Origin: Sarcocystis neurona
Lineage: Eukaryota > Apicomplexa > Conoidasida > Eucoccidiorida > Sarcocystidae
DNA: 64,000 bases
Assembly (NCBI GenBank): GCA_000727475.1
Contig: KL647323.1
Span: forward strand, 448,659 to 512,658
Direction of reading: 5' to 3'
In this document: positions 1 through 10,488 of the stretch, in pieces
Layout of the letters: the number at the start of each line of letters is the position of its first letter
Numbering within the stretch: the first letter of the stretch is position 1
Made by a program: the position numbers and the translations under genes
Notes under the pieces: model-generated
Databases searched by the model: none
What the model was told of the DNA's origin: nothing
The model's input: only the letters and a program-made list of their open reading frames with translations

Positions 1-2147
1 ATATATCTTTTTATTTGATATGTACAAAGGTACGTGTGTAGCAGACTGTGTTATCATCAATAGGTAAAAGAAGTCTAGTTCTACAGGTCACTTATCATCC
101 CCGCTTTCCAAACACGTGCTGCCCATGTTTTCTTGTTCCTCCGTGTAAGTCCACGAATTCTACCTGGCTCCAAGAAGATACTCGTGCACAGTGCAAAGCT
201 GTGCGAACACTGTCTGGTGAAATCCTGCATCGACCTCAATATATATATACACACTATACATACATGTAAAAGCCGCTGCACACACTGAGTACATGCTGTA
301 AAGAAGGGGTATTTGACTTACTCTTAAAACCTATACAGAAATCGACCGCCAAAGAGAGAGAGGTATATATATACGTATACACATATAAATATACATATAT
401 GCATGGATGGCGTCAACGCTGCGCACCTGAAAGTTGTGTACACGGACAACACAAATTGCAAAGAACGTAGCGCGATTCCCCCTAGGCGACGCATACGATA
501 TATGCTAGCATTCGACGAGCTGCGGATAGGTTGCACGGAAACTAATTACACTGATGTTTACTGTGGAATACGTGCGTCCAGATGTATATGTGCATACATA
601 CACACACGTGTGCGCGAACAAGAATGCAGATTCTGCACAAATATGAAGTCTGTCCTGGTCCACCTGTACGTGTACGAATATGTGTATACATACCAGTTCG
701 AAGAGCTATCCAATTTTCAACACACCCAAGCGCCCTAGTCATCGACTATATCTTCCTACTGCATCAAGTAAATAAACCTCACTAACCAAAAAGAGCGTGT
801 AGCATCTAGGCATCTTCTCAGTGAATACTGTTTCGCTCTTCCGACTTCGGCGTGGACCTAAGCGGAAGCCGTGTTCCGTGAAAAACAGACAATATTCGAA
901 ACTGCAAAGTAGTTGTTAATCCACGAATTTTAAATGCTCCTGTAATAAAGAAAAAACTAAAACACTACTCACGCAGTCTTCAGCTTGTTCTCTCTTGACC
1001 CGTAGGAGGTCCACAGACACCTCAACGTGAACAGACACTTCCACGTCGTTATAATTTTTGTCGTCACTGTGTCCCAGAGAAAACGGACCTCAACGCTGTA
1101 ACTGTACGCATTCTCGTACGCAAGCTTGTTTCCCTTGCGTATGGTTTTATCGAGACATAAACACGCTGGTGCAACTTCCCACACCGTGAACTTACAAGCA
1201 CATGACTACATGCGCACACATGTACATACGTGTGAAGACACAAGAGTACGTACGAGAAAGCGAAGTCCGCTTGTTTGTATGTGGAGACGTGTTCGCATGC
1301 ACGTCCACGCCTTTGTTTGTATTACTCAGCAAACAAAAAAAAGCCAGCGGACGCATACAGCGTGCACCTGAGCGAAAAGCTAGTGTGGCGTAGCCTACTG
1401 CCAAAACTCCATAAGCGGTTCAAGATAGTGTGTATGTAAGGTATGAGCGGGGGGAAGTAGAATTATACGTTTTGTACGTCTACACACGTTGAATGTATGT
1501 CAGTCACCAAAACTCCTCCCAAACTCGTATACGCCCGACCATTTTATTCTTCGTCGGTGGTTGATTTGCAAGGACGCATGTCCTCCGTAATAAGGCTTAC
1601 CTTTGTAAAAAAAGGTAAGCCTTACACGGCTAGGAGTGAAACAGTTATTTGTTAGAGCATGTGTTCCCCTTTCCGTACTACCACAATGACTTCGAAGCAC
1701 TGTATCGTCTACACAACCAAATACAGAAAAAACTACGCAGCAAGAGGATTTCCGTTGCTCAGTACCGGTCGACGAAAAGTACGTCTCGATACAGTACATG
1801 CGTAAAAATCAGGGCCTTGATGAGTTCAGCAGCAGCAGCAGCAGGCAGCTTGGCAACAAAATGAATTCACAGCCTCGCATGCCCCTTCCTTTCTTCCGCC
1901 GCAGCTACCCCTTCCAAGTTGCGTGCCACTATCTTACCGCCAGCACTTGTGCATGCCAGCCGTACGTTATTAGATGCAAACAGTACCCTCATGCGCAGAT
2001 ACGAGAAAGTCTGTGTGACCACTCGCAAAGTTGCCAGTTTGTTTTCAAGCGTCACCGTTGCACTACGACGCCATCAATCCTGACCTCGACACGAGAGATT
2101 GTGAGCGTAAGCATCGTAAGCACGCAAAGTAACCTGAATAAACTTTT
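1..2147. other. Repeat-poor sequence without a defensible gene
   Basis: Only short, overlapping open frames on both strands are seen, and none has a recognisable motif or a phase-consistent exon chain. The notable items are a perfect hairpin at 1591-1624 and a short AGC repeat near 1829-1845. The right end probably contains the 3' flank of the minus-strand C2-domain gene, which stops at 2148. Confidence 0.4.
1591..1624. repeat. Perfect 14-bp inverted repeat, 6-nt loop
   Basis: The left arm TAAGGCTTACCTTT (1591-1604) and the right arm AAAGGTAAGCCTTA (1611-1624) are exact reverse complements, separated by GTAAAA. No gene overlaps it convincingly. It could be a folded transcript element, a trace of a small inverted-repeat element, or chance. 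Confidence 0.8.
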
Positions 2148-3837
2148 CTACGCTGGCCTGTATGGGTAATAGGAAGGGGGAGCATGTACGGGATAGTACG
2201 GAGCTGGAGCGGGGGCACTGTACGGCTGATGACCTCCTCCGTATGGAGCAGCAGGCGCTCCGTAGGGCGCAGGTGCATATGGTTGTGGAGCAGGGGCAGC
2301 GTAAACTGGTGCAGGTGCAGGATACGGGGCAGACGCAGGAGCATACGGAGGAGCGACGGTGTGAGCAACAGGCTGGTACTGAACGGGGGGTGCAGCAACA
2401 GCTACAAGTGCCGGCGCAGCTGTTGGTGCTGGTGCTGGCGTTACCGCTGTTTCTGTTACTTTTGGAGTATCTGCCTTCTTTGGTGTGTCTTTTGTTCGAG
2501 GTTCGAACTCAACAGTTACCCTCAAGTAGCCAGCCTTTTTTTCTCCCCTGGTCAACTGTGAAACAAGGAAAAACCCATTCAACACCAGCACCACAGTCGA
2601 TCTCAGAAGTACTTTAAGGGAAACTGGAGTTCGATCGTGACGAGCTACGCAAATCTGCTCTAAATATTCGTCTTCAAATGGTCATTTTATGCTATACGGA
2701 GGTCGTCTGTGGGACTCGAAAACAGAACTGAGCAAGCATCACAGCTCCTTTCTGAGAACTGAGAAGAAACAAAGATGTATCTGGAGTGCAATGATCTGGT
2801 ACACAGGCGTGGTGCCTACCCACCAGCCACCTGCACAAACTTAGCCACAAACAAAAGCCCCTACTCAGCAGCATACAGATATGGACAATGCCTCCTTACA
2901 CAAAATGCTTACACAAAGGACCAACCTGTGCGAAAAATCTAAGAATGGATGTCATGAGTGGAAACGTACATGATTCACTAACGCACAGTTGTAAACGCAA
3001 CGTGCAGTCTATTAAATCTCAACTTCGATCGTATTATACGTACCTCCAACTCAGTGTTGAGTAACCGAGGGCCGTGAACGATGGGCTCTAGTGCTACATC
3101 TCCGATGGCAATAAGGTCATCCTTGGTAAGTTTGTCCTTGTCCATCAACTTGAACCTGATTAAGACAATTCCAAGACAAACATGTTCCTGATCCGACCTT
3201 TCTGGCGTTGCGGCCTTCTTCAGAACTCTAACACACACGGGTGTATGGACGCTTACGTGTACATACCCGTTTATCTATCCAGACGTGCCCGTGCTCGTTT
3301 CACATATGGGTTACATCAGATGACGTTGTACGATCTGGCAGCAGGTGTTGACACGTAATCTTTGGACGGCAGTTGAAGGTTTTCCGGTGCTTCTGACATA
3401 AACAGCAGCATACAGCAACATCTTCCAGTGCACACGCCCCCGAGATTTCCCCCGGTGAACCCAGCGTGACTTGATTCGCTTATCATGCGTACGCCGCAAA
3501 AGTTACTCCAACTCCGCATAAAATTTGCGGTCGACTTGTTGTGTGGATGAAGGCAATCTCCCTCTAAACCGGACGCACGTGCAGGGGCATAGAATGTTCT
3601 TGACGTTACCATTAATATACTGTCGCACTCCTTTGTCCACGCTGCTCATCTAACTAGCGCTATCAAGCAGGGAACACACGTATACAAGGAAAAAAAGGAA
3701 AGTCGAATGTACCGCATCATTCGTTCGCCTGCGTATTCCATCCTAAACGTCTGATGCCAACGAGGTGTAGTGCCTCCGCGTACATCCACTTGAGTCTGAT
3801 GCTGGTGACCACCCATCGTCACGACGCAGTAAGGATT
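2148..3837 (-). CDS. C2-domain protein with Pro/Ala/Tyr-rich C-terminal tail (5' part not found)
   Basis: A C2 domain usually binds phospholipid, often with calcium, in trafficking or secretion. Three minus-strand exons are supported: 3837-3713, 3155-3044 and 2555-2148 (TAG at 2150-2148). Acceptors CGCAG, AATCAG and CACAG and donors GTACAT and GTACGT leave matching phases (CG + G, then phase 0). The first exon opens with NPYCVVTMGG and continues to TTPRWHQTF, both typical C2 strands. The join then reads RFKLMDKDKL and later LTRGEKKAGYLRVTVEF, the usual final C2 strand. NPYC replaces the common DPYC, which may weaken one calcium ligand. The last exon then runs into about 90 residues rich in PAPAPY and APYG motifs. 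The exon encoding the first C2 strands must lie above 3837, but I could not place it. The fold is secure; the cellular role is not. Confidence 0.8.
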
Positions 3838-4293
3838 CTGCGAGGAATAAAGCACGCGCACACAGTTGGATTTACCGACAGAATGTGCATGATCATCCCA
3901 ACAGTTGCACACGTTGAAATACACCAAGGCAGCGTAGACGGTGAAAACACGAAGGTAGGCGCGGCGCAACAGGTATATCGCAGTTCAATAGACAGAGTAT
4001 ACTAATTGGAAAAAGAAACGCGGGACTGAGGGGGCTAAACTGTCTACGAAGTCACTTTCAGCTCTTCGCAGTCTGTGCATAAGAATTACTGCCAATACTC
4101 CACGCTTACACGCGTGAGCGCCAAGTAACCCCATTAGTGAGCACCAGAGTGTGCGTGTGACTGGGGACGCATCAGGCTATTACAATAGATGGTGTACTTC
4201 TGTCCTATATAAGCAGCAGAGGCACCACAACACTGAAGTTCGTCACCTGCCACAGGAAAAAGTACTCATACGATAGCACTCGTTTCTTTCCAT

Positions 4294-4535
4294 CCAGTGG
4301 TGCATATGTCATCCGTAACATCCGCACTTTGAAAAAGCTTCGCACCGCAATAGGCAGCAGCAGCCACGACGAAGTAACATGGCATTCCGAACTTCTGTGC
4401 CCACAGTGCCCGTCCCAGCGGTGCGTACATCATCCGTAACATTCGCACTTCGACAAAGGTGCCGCACCGCGGTAGGCACCCGCCAGGACGATACAACCTG
4501 GCATTTCGAACTTCTGTGCCCTACAGTGCTCCTTT
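4294..4535. repeat. Diverged two-copy tandem duplication, period 121 bp
   Basis: Copy 1 is about 4294-4414 and copy 2 about 4415-4535. Shared blocks keep the same order and spacing: CATCCGTAACAT then CGCACTT, a GCACCGC block, TGGCATT(C/T)CGAACTTCTGTGC, and CAGTG. Divergence is moderate, with a purine-rich stretch in the middle differing most. No coding function is apparent. Confidence 0.8.
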
Positions 4536-4780
4536 CGATGACCGTGTGGGTTGCTTTGTGATGGACAGCTAACAGATTCGGCCTGAAGTCGCCTGCGCCT
4601 GTACAGAAGCCCGGTCGTTCTGTTGCCGGGTGAGGTCTGCGAGTGAATATGCTTTAACCGCATTGTGAGCCTAATATGGCCTTGCTAGAACCGATCAACA
4701 AGTGCCGGTAGATAAGTAATCTACGAGTTCTCGTGACATGCTGTTGTACGGGGACCAGAAGCTCGAGAACTAACCATTGA

Positions 4781-5131
4781 ATGAATCAAGTTCGTGTTGT
4801 ACAAATCGCGGGCGCCGTACACGGTCACAGTAACGTGGGTCGGCTGGTTAGGATCCGACATTTTGAGGACAAAGGCCGGACACAGTTAGCTGACAATGCA
4901 GTATACACCGTCGTAAACAGCTCGAAAAACTCGGCAAACGCGCGAATAAGCAAGCTTGTGGAACGCAAATGCATCTGCTGCACTCGTGTTCCGCGGGTCA
5001 GACAAGGGCTGAAAAGATTTCCGCAGACAGAAGCTGTTGTGAAGCCGAGACTGAAATTAAAAGAAGAAGCAGCCGGAAGAGCCCGCCGTACTTCAATCAC
5101 GTTGGACAAAATTCCGCTCTCTTTCCAATAG
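4781..5131 (+). CDS. Possible basic hypothetical protein
   Basis: An ATG-initiated frame of 116 codons ends in TAG at 5129-5131. It is rich in Arg and Lys and contains KCICC but no family motif. A competing minus-strand frame covers 4825-5241. The stop lies beside an acceptor-like tract (CTCTCTTTCCAATAG), after which another frame stays open to 5274, so this may be an exon of a spliced gene rather than a complete one. I do not recognise it. Confidence 0.25.
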   Translation: MNQVRVVQIAGAVHGHSNVGRLVRIRHFEDKGRTQLADNAVYTVVNSSKNSANARISKLVERKCICCTRVPRVRQGLKRFPQTEAVVKPRLKLKEEAAGRARRTSITLDKIPLSFQ

Positions 5132-6124
5132 TATGGAAGCAGCCGCCAACACTGTTTGCCGGCGGTGGTTGCCGTCTTCCCATGCGATTTGAAGTGCCAA
5201 TGAGACGCCGAGTGCCTATCATGTGGACGCTCCTGGTCCAAAAAATTTTGCCATCTGCGACCAGAACGACATAACAGTTAGGGCCTCGTGAAGGTGGAGA
5301 CGGCTGCTGGAGGCCAATTTGTTGCCACCCACAGCTGACTTAAAAAAGAACCCAGCAAATACTGAGTGCATGTCTGCCGTGGTAGTCACGAAATCCGTGC
5401 AGAAGCAGACGGAGCGCGGTGATATTCTGAGGATTACCGTTCAGGGTAGTAGGCTAGGTAAGCACATCGACTGTTCACGAGTGTACGCATTTTAAGCATT
5501 GAAAAACGTTGCGGACGGGACGGGCCTCAAACTATTGAACCCGTTGAAGCATACCGGAGTGCCGGGAGATATAAATGGAGAGATTTCTTGGAAATCCGTA
5601 CCTCCGGGAGCGCCATCGTGGCAGGAAGGGAGTTCTACACGTTTCATTACTCTCGGCGGGAATTGACATTGGATGGGGGATGAACAACGGAATTCGCCTT
5701 CACGAGTAGGTGTGCAACACCTTGTATATATCACGCGCAGTCGCCCGCAGGTTCCGCAACGAGCATGACTACAAGTCTGCGGTCTGGGAACGTTCTGGAC
5801 CTACGACACCCTTGAGTGGGAAAGAAACAGACGTAATGTTGTGAACACTGCCCACTGAGGTGACAAGTTATACGTGTGTGCCTTTCCGAGAGAAGGCTGA
5901 GTCTCTACGCGGAAAAAGCCCAGCCAACTGCTTGCATTTTCTGGTGACGTTGCGGCCACACACAAAAATGATGAATAATTCAAGATATATATTCTAGGGG
6001 GCGCTGGCGTGATTGTGTAACAGCAGCAATCCGAAGTGACCATCTACAGCGCAGAGTGAACGCGCCTTCTCAGGCGCTGCTTCAAGCGGAGTTCACCCAT
6101 GCTGCGTCCAATTTCTGAACCACC

Positions 6125-7077
6125 ATGTCCAGTCCATCCAGCAACAAGCTGCAGAACAGCATGTGGTATGCTCTCCGCCGAAAACAATCAAATACAAAAA
6201 GCCGTTAGGGTTCTGAACTTCAGTCAGCTGTCTCAGTGGCTTCCTGCACTTGTGGTCTTGACGTCGGGGAGGGTCACAGCTTGGGTCATATAGTTTTGCT
6301 GTGATATTCTGTCTCACCTGATTGTACTAGGATATCGTTGTAATATTTAGATGTGATATTAGAGTTCAGGGCGTACGCTGAGAGTAACCTGTTGCCGTGT
6401 CACGCCGGTGACTCGTGCGGATCCTGGCCCCCTGCCTATGATAATAAGACACAGACTTCTGCCTACCACGTCCACGTTCGCATAGAGAATTGTTCCGTAG
6501 GACAGTGGTGAGGACAATGCTTGCGAATTTCAAGTATAAAAAATTAGACGTAGAACCTATACAGTAGTTAGTGTGCAGAGAGAGACTTGGGACATCTCAG
6601 CACTATCGACTTCGCGTGCTGTGCTCGTGGGCCCTGTAGCTGTGGCATTATGTACACATCGCTAGCGACACCCAGGTTCTGCGTTACAAACCGGCCACAA
6701 GGGAGAATTTCGCGCCACTTTTTGTTGGTTTCTTAAGTGATGTGTACTTCCCTGGTCATCTCCTTCAATAGGAATATGATGCTCAGCACACGCCCAGAGA
6801 AAAAGTATACACTTACGGGTATAGACCAATATTCGGGTGACGGCCAACTACCCGGCAGTAATTTCTGTTGTGAAAGAAGATGACGCTTTCCCCGTCCTTG
6901 TACACATCTTCGTGAATCGAGATCACCTCTCTTGGGTAATGTTTACGTACTCTGCGCTAAATACCACCTCCTCGAAACTGCCACTTCAAACGCACACGCC
7001 TATAGGTGGGAAAACTCAGGATACGTGCAACTACGGAGGCGCAGGAGGAAAAGTCCGCCGCCGGAGAAGAACGGTAG
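6125..7077 (+). CDS. Small multi-exon protein of unknown function (about 112 residues)
   Basis: The 3' half is best supported. Exons 6676-6741, 6825-6935 and 7006-7077 (TAG 7075-7077) join in phase 0 through donors GTGTAC and GTAATG and acceptors CCCAG, GTATAG and TATAG. They give one frame with RYKPATRENFAPLFVGF, NIRVTANYPAVISVV and VLVHIFVNRDHLSWVGKL, then an acidic Glu-rich tail. The alternating hydrophobic pattern suggests beta strands. A possible start is the ATG at 6125 in a good context (ACCACCATG), with exon 6125-6165 joined to 6224-6272; phases fit, but donor GTCACA is weak. I do not recognise the family. A rival frame through the last exon stops at 7123 but does not join upstream in phase. 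Confidence 0.5.
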
Positions 7078-8108
7078 TTTCGTGTATCTTGAAATGCAGT
7101 GCAATGTGACACAGCTTTCGTAGAGGCGAGGAAAGACCCTAAGAAAACAAGTAGAAAGATACGGATGCAATCGATCTAGTACATATATATACACTACCGC
7201 TCAGCGCGAGACTGGCTCAGTTTCGTCTTTAATTGTTGACTAAACAACAAATGCACAGGGCCAGTGGCAGGGAACTTGACCTACGACGGATATGCTAAGA
7301 AGAAAACGACGGCAGAACTCTTGCTAAGAATTTGCACATGTATGTGTGTTCCTGTATGGAGGCACAGACAGTAAAGAGATATACGCGTGTCCAATGTATT
7401 CTTATATATGTACGTCTGGTGTGCTGTTCGCGTATATTCTATTTCAATCCTCGCAAGCACGAAAACAGCTTCTGCAACATAAAGAGTTGTATCCGGTGGT
7501 ACAAATATACGTGACACATAGGGTGTCGCACTTATGGCTGAACTCCCTGACTACACCTCTGTACGGAAGTAGACAACGAACAACAACTAAGGTACTACAC
7601 TTCAATCAAAATAATATCCTCCTTGTGTGTGCCGCGCAGATCATCTTTCGCACGTCCGCCATGTAAAGAGGGTGTGATCCATCACTTTGATGTTTGTATA
7701 CATGCATACGAAGACGTGCACACGGTTACTGACACATTCGTGTGCGTACGTGCGTGTTCTACATTTCACCTGTAACTTCAGAGAGGGGTCGTCCGCACAC
7801 TGCGCGGGTGCGCCTTCAACTCTGTGCACGAGGACACACACGTCTGGATATTATTGCGATACACCCACCAATGATAACAATAACAGTGTGCGTGAAGCTG
7901 CTTACACCTGTACAGCCATCCGGCCCCCACATCGACCTGAGTACGTAGCGATGCCTACACGTTTGTATCCTGAAGCGTAAATGAATGCAAGCTGGAATTC
8001 GTGTGTCGCATACCTTTTGTCACTCAGTTGACGAGATCGCGTGCCTTTGGCGATTGCAAGCCGACGACTCTTCGAAAGTAGTAAAGGTTTTGCCGTGTAC
8101 TGCAGCAG
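7078..8108. other. No gene recognised
   Basis: Short frames on both strands show no motif. Upstream exons of the gene at 8109-8874 could lie here, because its ATG directly follows an acceptor-like CTGCAGCAG. A short TATATATA tract sits near 7181-7191. Confidence 0.4.
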
Positions 8109-8874
8109 ATGCAACATTTAGGAGAGCTCTGCGTGTTTCTTGAAGCAGAACAGAAATATATCCGTCAGGCGGTACTATCCATCCTTGGTTCGATGATCGC
8201 ACTGGATTCATTCACTCCTGCCGCAGCACGAGAATTTCTTGCTGGGTACAGTAAAACGATTTCATTCGCTTATCTTCTTCTGCGGGAGAGCCGTAACACC
8301 AAGCCTACACTCAAGTTAAACCACGGTCTTCCACTATTAAGGTCGGCAGTGCATGAAGAAGTTGCCGCAACGAACGTTAACTTTTCACGTATTAGCCGGA
8401 GTAAAAGTGCGACGAGCTCTCTGGACGAACCTTCACTCGTCTCATAGGCAGGAAGGGACCCGCAGGCGGGCGCTCAGGCGCTCAAGCGCGAGCTGGCGCT
8501 GCTCTTCGACCTGCGTGCTGGAAGTGCACTATTCCATTGTCGAGTGGGCGCCGTGTCCTCGGACATTCAAGATACCACGTGGGCCATGTATAGTCTCAAA
8601 ATACCATTTCGTGGACTACCCTATGTTCATGTCTTCGTTTCGAGTACGTGACACGGAGGTGTTTCGTATTTTTTGGAGGAGACCGATCGAAGGTATGATA
8701 TTATTTCGGCCCCTTCACGAACGCTTACTCCCCCCTTGAGTTGATCCGCTGTATCCCGGCAGCAGGTCGTGAACACAGAAGCTCACCTCTCTTTCGGTAG
8801 CCATGGAAGGGCACCTTCCTGACGCATGTGGAGCATGTGGGAGAGTTGAGTTAGTTTGTGTTGCTGCTGTCTAA
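8109..8874 (+). CDS. Small multi-exon protein of unknown function (possibly only its 3' end)
   Basis: Three exons join in phase: 8109-8171 (ATG, donor GTACTA), 8448-8643 (acceptor TCTCATAG, donor GTACGT) and 8801-8874 (acceptor CTTTCGGTAG, TAA 8872-8874). The first part is helical (GELCVFLEAEQKYIRQ) and flows into DPQAGAQALKRELALLFDLR. The middle is mixed (GLPYVHVFV). The end carries a CGAC cysteine pair. Length would be about 111 residues. The ATG may be internal, since CTGCAGCAG before it could be an acceptor. No family is recognised. The long unspliced frames across 8109-8447 and 8353-8739 are explained by read-through of these exons into introns. Confidence 0.45.
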
Positions 8875-10488
8875 AGCAGTCGCGGGCTTGCGACGCGGAG
8901 TACATCTGAAGTTGAATCCACGCCGTATGCCAGTGCTGCTACTGTATACGGAAGGGTTTGCTCGTCGCAGAGCAACTCTGCCTGTACCCGTAAGATGCTG
9001 TTTACTACCGAACGCCAATATTCGCTCTTGCGAGTGCGACGAGAGTTGCAGCACCACATTTGTGCCAACACTACTACCAGCACCACGTGTGGGGTATTCT
9101 GATCCTGGTCTTCGACGACTTCGAAGTGTCTGTTTAGTCACCCCCGCGTGTAGTAGGGGCCCTTTTATTTGATCTCCTTTTCTTGTAAAAGTTCTCAGCG
9201 GGGTTGGCCACGCTGTGCTCCACGTGTAATTCCACCTGTGCGTCTGACACCTCCGTTTTACATTACGCATGTGCTTTTTAGTGAAACCGTGTTTGTGGGT
9301 GTGCGGTTCTAAATGTTGGCGTAAACTCTTAGCTGGGCATGTATAGTTCCGAACTCACCGGACGCAAGCTGCGAACCACAGCATATAGCATCAGTGCAGG
9401 AAATCTTGGTCCGCCACCGTTTACCCGACTAATATGCGAGGGTGCCTTCTTGCTTCTGCATTCGGTGCGCGGAACTTGTGAAGGGCAGCCCCTTGGCTTC
9501 ATTTTGTGCAACAGTCACGCCCCTGGTATTGTCTGAAGAACATCTATTCATTGACGGACATTTCACTTACTTTTTGAAGGTCGACGGCTGCCACTCCATG
9601 AGCGCCTAACGACCGAATACGTTTCGCGGGGCAACAGGTGCTGCGTGGTGCTGCTCCACATTCCTGAAAAATCGGAACCTCCCCACGTCTGCTTGAGGGC
9701 GCAAGTACCACTTCTACACGTGCTTGCACACATACTTCTAGCCATTTTAGCATTCCACAGCGACAGGTCCTGCCCGCAACTGCATCTTGAGCACGTGTGC
9801 GTCCATCAGAGAAAAACACTACACAAGTGGGAAGCACGCACGTAACCACCCAGCGATCTGCCTGCTTCGTCACAATTGTTAAGCGCTGCTTCGATCTTCT
9901 TTCCAAAAACAGCGGGAATGAGCACATGCTAGGAATGAAGCGAGAGCACGGAACCCGGGCCAGTAAAATGTCAGCCCCAGGATCAATAATCCTGTAGGAT
10001 CAGTTGTGTTCGCAGTGTGTCCGCTTTAGCGGAAGGTAAGGGTTGACTCTGGAAGTCCCTTCGGCCTAAAGTACCCCGTTATAACACGATCATCAGTTGC
10101 CTACGCGGTGGTGTCCAATTAACGCCTTCTGACGTTTATAACGTTCGCCTTTGAAAGCTGCTACTACCTGAAGTCCTCTACGGCGTCGTAGTTCATTGGG
10201 GTATGCAAAAGCGTGAAACATCCTCGGTATAGATCTGAGCAGTGGCGGCGGCAGGTGCGCAATTGTTCAGTTGCAGACGTAGGTGTACGTGTCCTCCGAC
10301 CTGTGCGTGCTCTATCCACGTGTATGTCACCGCGTATCATATGGTACATATCGCAGAAAGCTACCGATGTGGGCACGTCTTCCCGCGCAAAAATCATGCC
10401 TTTCTCTTTCACCCTGAGATTGTGCCATTGTACACAGACGGACGAATATACGTAGTAGTCTAATTCTCTATTTCGTATTTTGTCCCTG
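8875..10488. other. No gene recognised
   Basis: Overlapping frames up to about 140 codons occur on both strands (for example minus 9270-8851), without motifs or supported splice chains. The right part probably contains the 5' flank of the zinc-finger gene. Confidence 0.4.

Larger units (their letters stand above)
3838..6124. other. Intergenic or intronic repeat-poor DNA; missing C2 exons probably lie here
   Basis: The 5' exon(s) of the C2 gene should fall here on the minus strand. I found donor-like sites (for example near 4106 and 4246) but no upstream C2 strand. A diverged 121-bp tandem duplication occupies 4294-4535. A 116-codon ATG-initiated plus frame at 4781-5131 is listed separately. 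Nothing else is recognised. Confidence 0.4.
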
